The translations under genes were made by a program, and so were the position numbers. The notes under the pieces are model-generated. The model worked only from the letters and a program-made list of their open reading frames with translations. It did not search any database and had not been told where the DNA came from. Shown in pieces: positions 45,104 to 53,359 of a stretch of 64,000 nucleotides of DNA. The stretch spans positions 3,720,001 to 3,784,000 of the forward strand of contig NZ_CP119520.1 of NCBI RefSeq assembly GCF_029223865.1, written 5' to 3'. The DNA comes from Telluria mixta. GTDB taxonomy: Bacteria; Pseudomonadota; Gammaproteobacteria; Burkholderiales; Burkholderiaceae_D. How positions within the stretch are numbered: the stretch's first letter is position 1; every line of letters starts with the position of its first letter.

Positions 45104-46489
45104 ATGAACACCCCAGCAGACCCGCAGATCGAGTCGCTCCGCATCCCTCCGCATTCCATCGAAGCAGAACAGTCCGTCATCGGCGGCCTGCTGCGCGATA
45201 ACGCGGCGTGGGACCGCATTGCCGACTTCATGCATGCGGAGGATTTTTATCGCTACGACCACCGGATCATCTTCGAACAGATGGTTCGCCTGATCAATGC
45301 CGGCAAGCCTGCCGACGTGATCACCGTGTACGAGGCGCTCGTCCAGCTCGGCAAGGCCGAGGACGTCGGCGGCCTGCAGTACCTGAATGCGATGGCGCAG
45401 AATACGCCATCCGCCGCCAACATCCGCCGTTATGCCGAGATCGTCCGCGATCGCGGCGTGCTGCGCCAGCTCATCACCGTCGCCGACGAGGTGTCCGGCA
45501 AGGCCTTCAATCCGCAAGGTGCCGAGGTCAAGCAGATCCTCGACGAGGCGGAATCGCGCATTTTCGCGATCGCCGAGCAGGGCGCCCGGGGCGCCCAGGG
45601 CTGGTTGCCCGTCCAGCCGCTGCTGACCCAGGTGGTCGAGCGCGTGGACGAGCTGTACAGCCGTGACAACCAGGGCGAGATCACCGGCGTCCCGACAGGC
45701 TTCACCGATCTCGACAAGATGACGTCCGGCCTGCAGCCGGGCGACCTCGTGATCGTCGCAGGCCGTCCGTCGATGGGCAAGACCGCGTTCTCCGTCAACA
45801 TCGGCGAAAGCGTGGCCGTCGATGCCGGCCTCCCGGTCGCGATCTTCTCGATGGAGATGGGCGGCGTGCAGCTGGCGATGCGTATGCTCGGCTCCATCGG
45901 CCAGCTCGACCAGCACCGCCTGCGTACCGGCAAGCTGCTGGACGAGGACTGGCCGCGCCTGACGCACGCGATCCAGAAGATGAACGATGCACAGATCTTC
46001 ATCGACGAGACGCCGGCGCTGAACCCGATCGAGATGCGGGCCCGTGCCCGCCGCCTGGCGCGCCAGTGCGGCAAGCTGGGCCTGATCATCGTCGACTACC
46101 TGCAGCTGATGCAGGGTTCCAAGCCGGGCGACAACCGGGCGTCCGAGATCTCGGAGATCTCGCGAAGCCTGAAGGGCCTGGCGAAGGAACTGGGATGCCC
46201 GGTGATCGCGCTGTCCCAGCTGAACCGCTCGCTGGAACAACGCCCCAACAAGCGCCCCGTGATGTCCGACCTGCGCGAATCGGGCGCTATCGAACAGGAT
46301 GCGGACGTGATCATCTTCCTGTATCGTGACGAAGTTTACAACCCGGACTCGCCCGACAAAGGTACTGCCGAGATCATTATCGGCAAACAGCGTAACGGCC
46401 CGATCGGCGCCATTCGCGTGACCTGGATGGGCATGTACACGAAGTTCGGCAATTACACCGGCAACCTGAGCATTTATCAGGGCGATTAA
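45104..46489 (+). CDS. dnaB: Replicative DNA helicase DnaB
   Basis: 461 residues from the ATG at 45104 (MNTPADPQIESLR, the start typical of the family here); an ATG at 45095 would add MPA. An N-terminal domain with PHSIEAEQSVIGGLL joins by a linker to the RecA-like domain: Walker A in AGRPSMGKTAFS, Walker B in LGLIIVDYLQLM, and GPIGAIRVTW at the end. It lies after the rpsF-rplI operon as in many bacteria. TATAAT at 45091-45096 sits just upstream. Confidence 0.96.
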   Translation: MNTPADPQIESLRIPPHSIEAEQSVIGGLLRDNAAWDRIADFMHAEDFYRYDHRIIFEQMVRLINAGKPADVITVYEALVQLGKAEDVGGLQYLNAMAQNTPSAANIRRYAEIVRDRGVLRQLITVADEVSGKAFNPQGAEVKQILDEAESRIFAIAEQGARGAQGWLPVQPLLTQVVERVDELYSRDNQGEITGVPTGFTDLDKMTSGLQPGDLVIVAGRPSMGKTAFSVNIGESVAVDAGLPVAIFSMEMGGVQLAMRMLGSIGQLDQHRLRTGKLLDEDWPRLTHAIQKMNDAQIFIDETPALNPIEMRARARRLARQCGKLGLIIVDYLQLMQGSKPGDNRASEISEISRSLKGLAKELGCPVIALSQLNRSLEQRPNKRPVMSDLRESGAIEQDADVIIFLYRDEVYNPDSPDKGTAEIIIGKQRNGPIGAIRVTWMGMYTKFGNYTGNLSIYQGD

Positions 46490-46569
46490 AAAAGCCGAGA
46501 GCAGCCAAGGATCGCGGCGTCGCCGCGACTTTCAAAGAAGTCCCAAGAGATTTACCCAACGGAGAACCT

Positions 46570-47196
46570 ATGTTTGGACGCCTGATGCCCACGGAGGGCA
46601 AATTTTTCGACCTGTTCAACCAGCACGCCGCGTTGTGCGTGAAGGGTGCACAAGAGATGGTCGGCCTGATGACCAACTTCGACGACCTGGAAAACCGCAC
46701 GCACGCCGTGGAGAGCATCGAAAAACAGGCGGACAAGATCACCTACCAGTGTGTGGACCTGCTGCACAAGACGTTCATCACGCCGCTCGACCGTGACGAC
46801 ATCCACAAGCTGATCACCCGCATGGACGACATCCTCGACATGATGGAGGACGCCGCCCAGACCATCTCGCTGTATGACCTGCACGCCGTGACGCCGGAAG
46901 CGAAGCGCCTGGCCGAGCTGTGCCTGGCATGCTGCGAAAAGGTCCAGCAGGCCGTCGGCATGCTGCACAACATGGACAACGCCCAGAAGATGGTCGCCAT
47001 CTGCGAAGAGATCGACCGCCTGGAATCGGACGCCGACCACGTGATGCGCGCCGCCATGTCCAAGCTGTTCCGCGACGAGCCGGACGTGCGCAACCTGATC
47101 AAGATGAAAGCCATCTACGAAATCCTCGAGACGGTGACCGACCGCTGCGAAGACGTTGCCAACATCATCGAAGGCATCATCGTCGAGAACGCGTAA
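46570..47196 (+). CDS. DUF47 / PhoU-like phosphate transport accessory protein
   Basis: 208 residues, all helical, starting MFGRLMPTEGKFFDLFNQHA. The PhoU-type pattern of acidic helices is visible (DDIHKLITRMDDILDMMEDAAQ and EEIDRLESDADHVMR). DUF47 proteins are paired with PiT transporters and thought to tune phosphate uptake. CAACGGAGAACCT precedes the ATG, and the transporter gene follows 22 bases later. Confidence 0.9.
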   Translation: MFGRLMPTEGKFFDLFNQHAALCVKGAQEMVGLMTNFDDLENRTHAVESIEKQADKITYQCVDLLHKTFITPLDRDDIHKLITRMDDILDMMEDAAQTISLYDLHAVTPEAKRLAELCLACCEKVQQAVGMLHNMDNAQKMVAICEEIDRLESDADHVMRAAMSKLFRDEPDVRNLIKMKAIYEILETVTDRCEDVANIIEGIIVENA

Positions 47197-47218
47197 CGAC
47201 CGGACCAACAAGAACAAT

Positions 47219-48229
47219 ATGGATTCTCTACACATCAGCATCTATGTGCTGGGCCTGCTCGTCTTTTTAGCGCTGGTCTTCGACTTCATGAACGGCTTCC
47301 ACGATGCCGCCAACGCGATCGCGACGGTGGTGTCGACGGGCGTGCTGCGGCCCCAGACCGCGGTCGCGATGTCGGCGCTGTTCAACTTCGTCGCCATCTT
47401 CACGGTCGGCCTGCACGTCGCGGCCACCGTGGGCAAGGGCACCGTCGATCCGCACGTCGTCGACCATTACGTCGTGTTCGGGGCGCTCGTCGGCGCCATC
47501 GTCTGGAACGTCATCACGTGGTACTACGGCATCCCGTCCTCGTCCTCGCACGCCCTGATCGGCGGCCTGGTGGGCGCGGCCGTCGCCAAGAGCGGCACCG
47601 GCGCCCTGGTCGGCGGCGGCCTGCTCAAGACCGTGCAGTGGATCCTCCTGTCGCCGCTGCTGGGCTTCATCCTCGGTTCGCTCGTGATGCTGGCCGTGTC
47701 CTGGATCTTCGTGCGCACCCCGCCGCGCAAGGTCGACACGTGGTTCCGCCGCCTGCAGCTCGTCTCGGCCGCGGCCTACAGCCTGGGCCACGGCGGCAAT
47801 GACGCGCAGAAGACCATCGGTATCATCTGGATGCTGCTGATCGTGGCCGGCGTCTCGAAGGCCGGCGATGCGGCGCCCCCGCTGTGGGTCATCATCGCCT
47901 GCTACACGGCGATCTCGATGGGCACGCTGTTCGGCGGCTGGCGCATCGTGCGCACGATGGGTCAGAAGATCACCAAGCTCAAGCCCGTCGGCGGCTTCTG
48001 CGCGGAATCGGGCGGCGCCATCACGCTGTTCCTCGCCAGCGCGATCGGCGTGCCGGTGTCGACGACGCACACCATCACGGGCGCCATCGTCGGCGTCGGC
48101 TCCGCGCAAAAGGCTTCGGCCGTGCGCTGGGGCGTGGCCGGCAACATCGTGTGGGCGTGGGTCTTCACCATCCCCGCATCGGCCTTCATGGCGGCGATCG
48201 CGTGGTGGGTCGGGACGCACATCCTCTAA
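47219..48229 (+). CDS. PiT-family inorganic phosphate transporter
   Basis: 336 residues from the ATG at 47219 (MDSLHISIYVLGLLVFLALV); the frame is open further upstream over the DUF47 gene. About ten membrane helices. The duplicated PiT signature is in FDFMNGFHDAANAIATVVST and LGHGGNDAQKTIGII. Low-affinity, cation-coupled phosphate uptake. It forms an operon with the DUF47 gene. Confidence 0.94.
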   Translation: MDSLHISIYVLGLLVFLALVFDFMNGFHDAANAIATVVSTGVLRPQTAVAMSALFNFVAIFTVGLHVAATVGKGTVDPHVVDHYVVFGALVGAIVWNVITWYYGIPSSSSHALIGGLVGAAVAKSGTGALVGGGLLKTVQWILLSPLLGFILGSLVMLAVSWIFVRTPPRKVDTWFRRLQLVSAAAYSLGHGGNDAQKTIGIIWMLLIVAGVSKAGDAAPPLWVIIACYTAISMGTLFGGWRIVRTMGQKITKLKPVGGFCAESGGAITLFLASAIGVPVSTTHTITGAIVGVGSAQKASAVRWGVAGNIVWAWVFTIPASAFMAAIAWWVGTHIL

Positions 48230-48250
48230 GCGAACCGCGCTCCTATCGAA

Positions 48251-48276
48251 AAAGCAGCCTGCGGGCTGCTTTTTTA
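48251..48276 (+). terminator. Terminator of the DUF47-PiT operon
   Basis: AAAGCAGCC, loop TGCG, GGCTGCTTTTTT, 21 bases after the stop. Confidence 0.9.
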
Positions 48277-48286
48277 TTTCCCAAAA

Positions 48287-48337
48287 CCGGGGTCAGAGCG
48301 CGATCTTGGGAAATTGCCAAAAAGCGGGCTCTGACCC
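48287..48337. repeat. REP-like palindrome D, left part
   Basis: CCGGGGTCAGAGC, then GCGATCTTGGGAAATTGCC, ending in GCTCTGACCC (48328-48337), which is the left copy of the IS target duplication. The remainder is at 49753-49765. Confidence 0.85.
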
Positions 48338-49752
48338 TAATGCCAGTCAGTTAATCGGGGCTGGCATGTTTTGTTGGGTACTTGGATTTCCTGGATTTTA
48401 TTGTTCTCGGATATGAGCGTGTTCGTCGCTCTGGTAGAAGGTAGGCACGTGCTTGTTCACGTAGCGATGCCAATCGCTTGGGGAAGGTGCCGGGTGTTTC
48501 GAGCGGCCAGTGGTACAGCGCGGTAACGATGGCCAGGGCCAGCCATTGGAAGCTGAGGCGCTGCGGTGGCACGTTCAGTTCAGTGGCCATCTGGGCAATT
48601 TCATGGCGCAGCAGGTTGTAGGCGATCAACATTCCCCATACTTCCTGGCGCACGAGTTCCGGCAGCCTGCTGCGCAGGACAGGCGCTTTTTTCAGCATGC
48701 CTTGCTTCATTTCCCTGAAACCGAGTTCGATCTCCCATCGCTGCACGTAGTGTGCGGCGACGTCACGCGCGGGGAAACGATGCGCATCGCACAGCGAGGT
48801 GAGAAATCGTCGAGGCTGTCCGCCCACCGTGCATTCGATCAGTCTAGCCTGCCAGTGCGAGGGAAGATCCGGATGCTGCCGACGCGCCTGAGGTGAGACG
48901 GGAAGCCGTACCAGACAGTCACCGGGAGCCACCTGGCAGACTACCTCATAACACAGCGAGGTTTTGGTGCGTATCAGCCAATGCTTTTGCAGGCCCGACC
49001 GTTGCCAGTCCAGTAGAAACGCGGCCGAGAAATAGGCTCGATCAAAAATCGTGAGCGAGTTATCAGGCGCAGCCTGTATCAGTGTCTTTGCATAGCTCAG
49101 CTCACCTGTCTGGCACTCTCCGAAGTCGACGGCGCGCAGCAGGTGACTGTGGGTATCCATCAGGCAGACGGCACGCAATTGCGGCCAAGCGCCATCACGT
49201 CCGTCACCTCCCCGGGGCCGGCCAAACTCCCTTTCGTTTTCTGGCGTGCTCGGCACCGACCAGACCACGCCATCAACAGCATAACTGCGCAGGCCATGAA
49301 ACAGCGCACTCTCCGCTGGGGCACGCTCACCCCAGCAGCTTGCCGTCCGCTTGAACAGCCATTCCAATGGGGCTTCGCCTAAACGCTCACGCCCCGCCAC
49401 TGAAGCACTGGGGACAGGTGTGCTGGCTGCCGGGCCATCGGCAAGATCGAGCTGTTTGACGATATGCCAGATCGGCTCGTTTCGAAACAATGCCAGTCCA
49501 ATTACCAGCCAGACCATCCGATCGGCCGGTAACCGACGACGACGCACCGACACAGTGCCAGTCTGTTGCAAAGCCTCATCGATCCACGCCGGATCGATAA
49601 GGCTGGCGAAACGGTCAAATTCCTGCGGCGTCAGCGAGGCCGAGTAATCCAGGTCAAGTTGCAGAGCCATGATAGAAAACGGATTTACGTTGAACATAAA
49701 TCCGTTCTAGCCCTTGGATCGCGTCGGTCAAGTCCTTAAGTGACCGGCATTA
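48338..49752 (-). mobile_element. IS4-family insertion sequence, copy 2 (1415 bp)
   Basis: The same element as at 1146-2560, inverted. Terminal repeats are at 48338-48354 and 49736-49752. A perfect 10-bp duplication GCTCTGACCC lies at 48328-48337 and 49753-49762. Read on the element's own strand the target is GGGTCAGAGC, identical to that of copy 1 and in the same orientation. With copy 1 it forms inverted repeats 47 kb apart, able to invert the region between them by recombination. Confidence 0.95.
48351..49697 (-). CDS. IS4-family DDE transposase, copy 2
   Basis: 448 residues, identical to copy 1 except that the last residue is Asp instead of Ala, due to one base next to the terminal repeat. 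The Y-2-R-3-E-6-K signature and N-terminal IS4 domain are intact, so it should be active. The start-codon hairpin is also present (49678-49706). The alternative in-frame ATG corresponds to 49670. Confidence 0.93.
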   Translation of the reverse strand: MFNVNPFSIMALQLDLDYSASLTPQEFDRFASLIDPAWIDEALQQTGTVSVRRRRLPADRMVWLVIGLALFRNEPIWHIVKQLDLADGPAASTPVPSASVAGRERLGEAPLEWLFKRTASCWGERAPAESALFHGLRSYAVDGVVWSVPSTPENEREFGRPRGGDGRDGAWPQLRAVCLMDTHSHLLRAVDFGECQTGELSYAKTLIQAAPDNSLTIFDRAYFSAAFLLDWQRSGLQKHWLIRTKTSLCYEVVCQVAPGDCLVRLPVSPQARRQHPDLPSHWQARLIECTVGGQPRRFLTSLCDAHRFPARDVAAHYVQRWEIELGFREMKQGMLKKAPVLRSRLPELVRQEVWGMLIAYNLLRHEIAQMATELNVPPQRLSFQWLALAIVTALYHWPLETPGTFPKRLASLREQARAYLLPERRTRSYPRTIKSRKSKYPTKHASPD

Positions 49753-49765
49753 GCTCTGACCCCGG
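49753..49765. repeat. REP-like palindrome D, right arm fragment
   Basis: GCTCTGACCCCGG. The first ten bases are the right target duplication. Removing the IS and one duplication restores a palindrome with ends CCGGGGTCAGAGC and GCTCTGACCCCGG. Confidence 0.85.
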
Positions 49766-49803
49766 TTTGTTTTTCGCCACAGTTGCGCGTTCCTTTTTCA
49801 TTT

Positions 49804-49821
49804 TTACTAATGACGTAGTAA
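49804..49821. promoter_or_regulatory. Candidate operator upstream of pullulanase
   Basis: TTACTA, six bases, TAGTAA is a perfect inverted repeat. It is overlapped by GTAATATTAC, a perfect 10-bp palindrome (49818-49827). Both lie 70-95 bases before the pullulanase ATG in an AT-rich stretch. Confidence 0.35.
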
Positions 49822-49898
49822 TATTACAGGCGATCGTCGGCCAGCGTTGCCGTCCGGGCCACGCCCGTCGGTCAGAATAAGAATGAAGAGGGGACAAT

Positions 49899-52800
49899 AT
49901 GATATTCAGAAGTAGTTTGACTTCATGGTCGGGGCTTGCCGTGGCCGCTTGCGCCAGCGTGCTGCTGGCCGGTTGCGGCGCGGGTGATACGGGCCAGCAG
50001 GCCACCCAGTCCGGCACCCGGCTGCTTGCAACCAGCGCCGCCGCGGCCACGCCCGTCGCGCCAGGCAGCATCCGCATGCACTTCCACCGCGTCCAGAACG
50101 ACACCGCCCAGTGGGGCGTCTATTCGTGGGACGGCCCGCAGCATCCCAGCTCGGCGTGGATCACCGACCGCTTCATGTTCACGAACAGCGACGGCTTCGG
50201 CGGCTACGTCGATATTCCGCTGGCGGCCGGCAAGAGCGCGATCTGGTTCCTCGTCACCGACGGCAACGGCAGCAAGAACTGCGGTGCCGACCAGCACGCC
50301 GACCTGAATGCCGATGTCGCCACCAAGGGCCAGGAGGTCTGGATGCTGGAAGGCGACTGCACCGTGTATGTGGCCCAGCCGGCACTCAGCTTCGGCAACT
50401 TGGCGTTTGCCAACGCGCAGTGGCTTACCAGCACCACGCTGGCCTGGCCGGGCGTGCCGACGGGCGGCAGCTACAAACTGTTCCATGCCGCGAACGGCGG
50501 CCTGGTGCCGACCCCGGGCGGTGCCAATGGCCTGACGGGCGCGGAAGTCGCCTTCGATTTGACCGTGTCCGCACTGCCGGACGCGCTCCGCCAGAAATAC
50601 CCGCACCTGGCCGGCGCCACCGGCCTGCGCCTGAAGGACGCCGACGCGGCCAAGGTGGCGGCTATGGTCAGCGGCCAGTTCGCCATCGCCCAGTACGACG
50701 GCAGCGGCAACCTCGTGCAGGTGACGTCGCTGCAGACGGCCGGCCTGCTGGACGATTTGTTCGCGGCGCAGGCGGCGCAAGCCCAGCTGGGTGTGACGTT
50801 CGACCGCAGCGGCCGCGCGACATTCCGCGTGTGGGCGCCGACGGCGAAATCCGTCGCGCTGAACCTGTACGCGAGCGCGAACGCGACGACCGCCTCGACG
50901 GTCCCGATGACGCGCGACCCGGCCAGCGGCGTGTGGAGCGCCACGTCCAACGACCCGACGCTCGCCAACCGCGCCTACTACACGTACACGGTGCAGGTGC
51001 TGTCGCGCTGGGCCGACAACAAGATCGTGACGAACACCGTGACCGATCCGTACTCGCTGAGCCTTTCGGCGAACAGCGCGCGCAGCTTCGTCGCGAACCT
51101 CGACAGCCCGCAACTGAAGCCGGCCGGCTGGGACGACCAGCGCATCCCGAAGCTCGACGCGCCCACCGACATCGCGCTGTACGAGCTGCACATCCGCGAC
51201 TTCTCGGCTTCCGACGCCACCGTGCCGGCCGCCCACCGCGGCAAATACCTGGCCTTCACGGACGATGACGCCAACGGCATGCGCCACCTGAAATCGCTGC
51301 AGAAGGCGGGCATGACGCACATTCACCTGCTGCCGAGCTTCGATATCGCCAGCGTCAACGAGAAGGGCTGCGTCGCGCCGGCCATCCCGAATGCAGCGGC
51401 CGATTCGACCGCGCAGCAGGCTGCGATCGCCGCCGTCGCGGACGCGGATTGCTTCAACTGGGGCTACGACCCGGTGCATTACAGCGCGCCGGAAGGCAGT
51501 TATGCGACGGATGCCGACGACGGCGCCGTGCGCGTGCGCGAGTTCCGCGCGATGGTACAGGCGCTGCACGAGACCGGCCTGCGCGTGACGATGGACGTCG
51601 TGTACAACCACACGAGCCAGTCGCAGCAAGGCCCGCTGTCGGTCCTCGACCGCATCGTGCCGACCTATTACTACCGCTTGGCCAACGACGGCCACATCCT
51701 GAACGACAGCTGCTGCGCCGACACCGCGCAGGAAAACGCCATGATGGGCAAGCTGATCATCGATTCCGTGTCGCTGTGGGCGCGCCAGTACAAGGTCGAC
51801 AGCTTCCGCTTCGACATCATGGGCTTCACGCCGCTGGACCTGCTGAAACGCCTGCAGGCGAGCGTCAACCAGGCCGCCGGCCGCGACATCTACCTGTACG
51901 GCGAGGCGTGGAACTTCGGCAGCGTCGGCAACGACGCGCGCTTCGTGCAGGCGCGCCAGGCCAACATGGCGGGCACCGGCATCGGTTCTTTCAACGACCG
52001 CATCCGCGACACCGTGCGCGGCGGCGGTTGCTGCGACGGCGGCCAGGCCTTGATCAGCCAGCAGGGCTTCATCAACGGCGTCTACACGGACCCGAACGCA
52101 TTGTCGACGCAGACGCGCGACGATGCGCTGCGCCTCGCGGACCTCGTGCGCGTCGCGCTGTCCGGCACGCTGCGCGACTACCGCTTCACGGACCGCTTCG
52201 GCAATGTCCGCACGAACGCGCAGATCGATTACTTCGGCCAGCAGGCCGGCTTCGCGGCGAATCCGGCCGAGACGATCAACTACATCGAGGCACACGACAA
52301 CCAGACGCTGTTCGACATCAACGCGTTCCGCCTGCCGCAATCGACGCCGCTGTCCGACCGTGTGCGCGTGCAGACCCTCGGTGCCGCGATCAACGTGCTG
52401 GCGCAGGGCATCCCGTTCTTCCACGCCGGCCAGGAAATCCTGCGCTCGAAATCGCTCGACCGCGACAGCTACAACGCGGGCGACTGGTTCAACAAGCTGG
52501 ATTACAGCTACGCGTCGAATAACTTCGGCGTCGGCCTGCCGATGGCGGGGCAGAACCAGGACAACTGGTCGCTGATGTCGCCGGTGCTCACCAACCCGCT
52601 GATCAAGCCGGACACGCGCGCGATCCTCGCCGCGAAGAACGCGTTCGAAGACTTCCTCGCGATCCGCACGGACAGCACGCTGTTCCGCCTGCGCACGGCG
52701 CAGGACGTGATCGACCGTTTGAAGTTCTATAACGTCGGACCGGACCAGGTGCCGGGCCTCGTCGCGCTGAGCATCGACGGTACGCGCTATCCGGGCGCGC

Positions 52801-53012
52801 AGTACAAGGCGGTCGCCGTCGTGTTCAACGTCGACAAGATCCCGAAGACCATCACGATCCCGGAACTGAAGGGCCGCAAGCTGCAGCTGCACCGCATCCA
52901 GAAGAACGGCAGCGACGAACTGGTGAAGGCGTCGTACTTCGAGCGCAACAGCGGCACGTTCGCGATCCCGGCGCGCACCGCGGCCGTGTTCGTGCAGAAC
53001 GCGAACGACTGA
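49899..53012 (+). CDS. pulA: Pullulanase-type alpha-1,6-glucosidase, lipoprotein
   Basis: 1037 residues. GAGGGGACAAT precedes the ATG. The signal ends in the lipobox LLAGC (Cys about residue 26), so it is membrane-anchored. Order: a CBM41-like starch-binding domain (about 57-160), an N2-like domain, a CBM48 domain (TFRVWAPTAKSVALNLY), the GH13 barrel, and a C-terminal beta domain. Catalytic residues: Asp in VDSFRFDIMG, Glu in YLYGEAWNFG, and Asp in YIEAHDNQT; pullulanase region YNHT is present. It debranches starch or pullulan outside the inner membrane. A perfect bidirectional terminator follows. Confidence 0.94.
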   Translation: MIFRSSLTSWSGLAVAACASVLLAGCGAGDTGQQATQSGTRLLATSAAAATPVAPGSIRMHFHRVQNDTAQWGVYSWDGPQHPSSAWITDRFMFTNSDGFGGYVDIPLAAGKSAIWFLVTDGNGSKNCGADQHADLNADVATKGQEVWMLEGDCTVYVAQPALSFGNLAFANAQWLTSTTLAWPGVPTGGSYKLFHAANGGLVPTPGGANGLTGAEVAFDLTVSALPDALRQKYPHLAGATGLRLKDADAAKVAAMVSGQFAIAQYDGSGNLVQVTSLQTAGLLDDLFAAQAAQAQLGVTFDRSGRATFRVWAPTAKSVALNLYASANATTASTVPMTRDPASGVWSATSNDPTLANRAYYTYTVQVLSRWADNKIVTNTVTDPYSLSLSANSARSFVANLDSPQLKPAGWDDQRIPKLDAPTDIALYELHIRDFSASDATVPAAHRGKYLAFTDDDANGMRHLKSLQKAGMTHIHLLPSFDIASVNEKGCVAPAIPNAAADSTAQQAAIAAVADADCFNWGYDPVHYSAPEGSYATDADDGAVRVREFRAMVQALHETGLRVTMDVVYNHTSQSQQGPLSVLDRIVPTYYYRLANDGHILNDSCCADTAQENAMMGKLIIDSVSLWARQYKVDSFRFDIMGFTPLDLLKRLQASVNQAAGRDIYLYGEAWNFGSVGNDARFVQARQANMAGTGIGSFNDRIRDTVRGGGCCDGGQALISQQGFINGVYTDPNALSTQTRDDALRLADLVRVALSGTLRDYRFTDRFGNVRTNAQIDYFGQQAGFAANPAETINYIEAHDNQTLFDINAFRLPQSTPLSDRVRVQTLGAAINVLAQGIPFFHAGQEILRSKSLDRDSYNAGDWFNKLDYSYASNNFGVGLPMAGQNQDNWSLMSPVLTNPLIKPDTRAILAAKNAFEDFLAIRTDSTLFRLRTAQDVIDRLKFYNVGPDQVPGLVALSIDGTRYPGAQYKAVAVVFNVDKIPKTITIPELKGRKLQLHRIQKNGSDELVKASYFERNSGTFAIPARTAAVFVQNAND

Positions 53013-53023
53013 TCGGGTGAAAT

Positions 53024-53056
53024 AAAAAGGCCGGAGATGCGATCTCCGGCCTTTTT
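53024..53056. terminator. Bidirectional terminator between pullulanase and the small lipoprotein gene
   Basis: A perfect 15-bp stem, AAAAAGGCCGGAGAT and ATCTCCGGCCTTTTT, with a three-base loop, serves both converging genes. Confidence 0.95.
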
Positions 53057-53074
53057 GCCATGGCGTGGTGCGGC

Positions 53075-53323
53075 TCAGGGCTTGCCGGCCGCCCAGTTGT
53101 TGGTGCCGCCGCCGTTCGTGCGGTCGTTCTCGAGCGCCTGCTTGTCGACGATCGTCAGGTTGTCCGTGCGGCTCGGGGCCTTGCGCGGGATGAGGGTGCC
53201 GGTCGGCGTGTAGCTCGAATCGAGGTAGGTGTTACCACCTTGCGTCGGTTTGGCGCCATCGGCGGCGCAGCCGGACAGCAGGATGGCGGTGGCCGCCAGG
53301 ATCGGCGGAACGATGCGGTTCAT
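53075..53323 (-). CDS. Small hypothetical lipoprotein
   Basis: 82 residues. The signal peptide ends with the lipobox LLSGC (Cys19). The mature part is polar and probably unstructured, with the stretch TGTLIPRKAPSRTDNLTIVDKQALENDR. AGGAGAGTCACGT precedes the ATG. It is downstream of the GspE-like gene in the same direction, 36 bases away, so possibly the last gene of that operon. I cannot assign a function. Confidence 0.75.
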   Translation of the reverse strand: MNRIVPPILAATAILLSGCAADGAKPTQGGNTYLDSSYTPTGTLIPRKAPSRTDNLTIVDKQALENDRTNGGGTNNWAAGKP

Positions 53324-53359
53324 TACGTGACTCTCCTGTAGTGAGTTGCGGTTGGCAGG

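Noticed and set aside
1131-49765. Composite transposon bounded by the two IS copies
   Set aside because: The 47 kb between them is core housekeeping DNA in normal gene order, and each IS copy has its own perfect target duplication, so they inserted separately.
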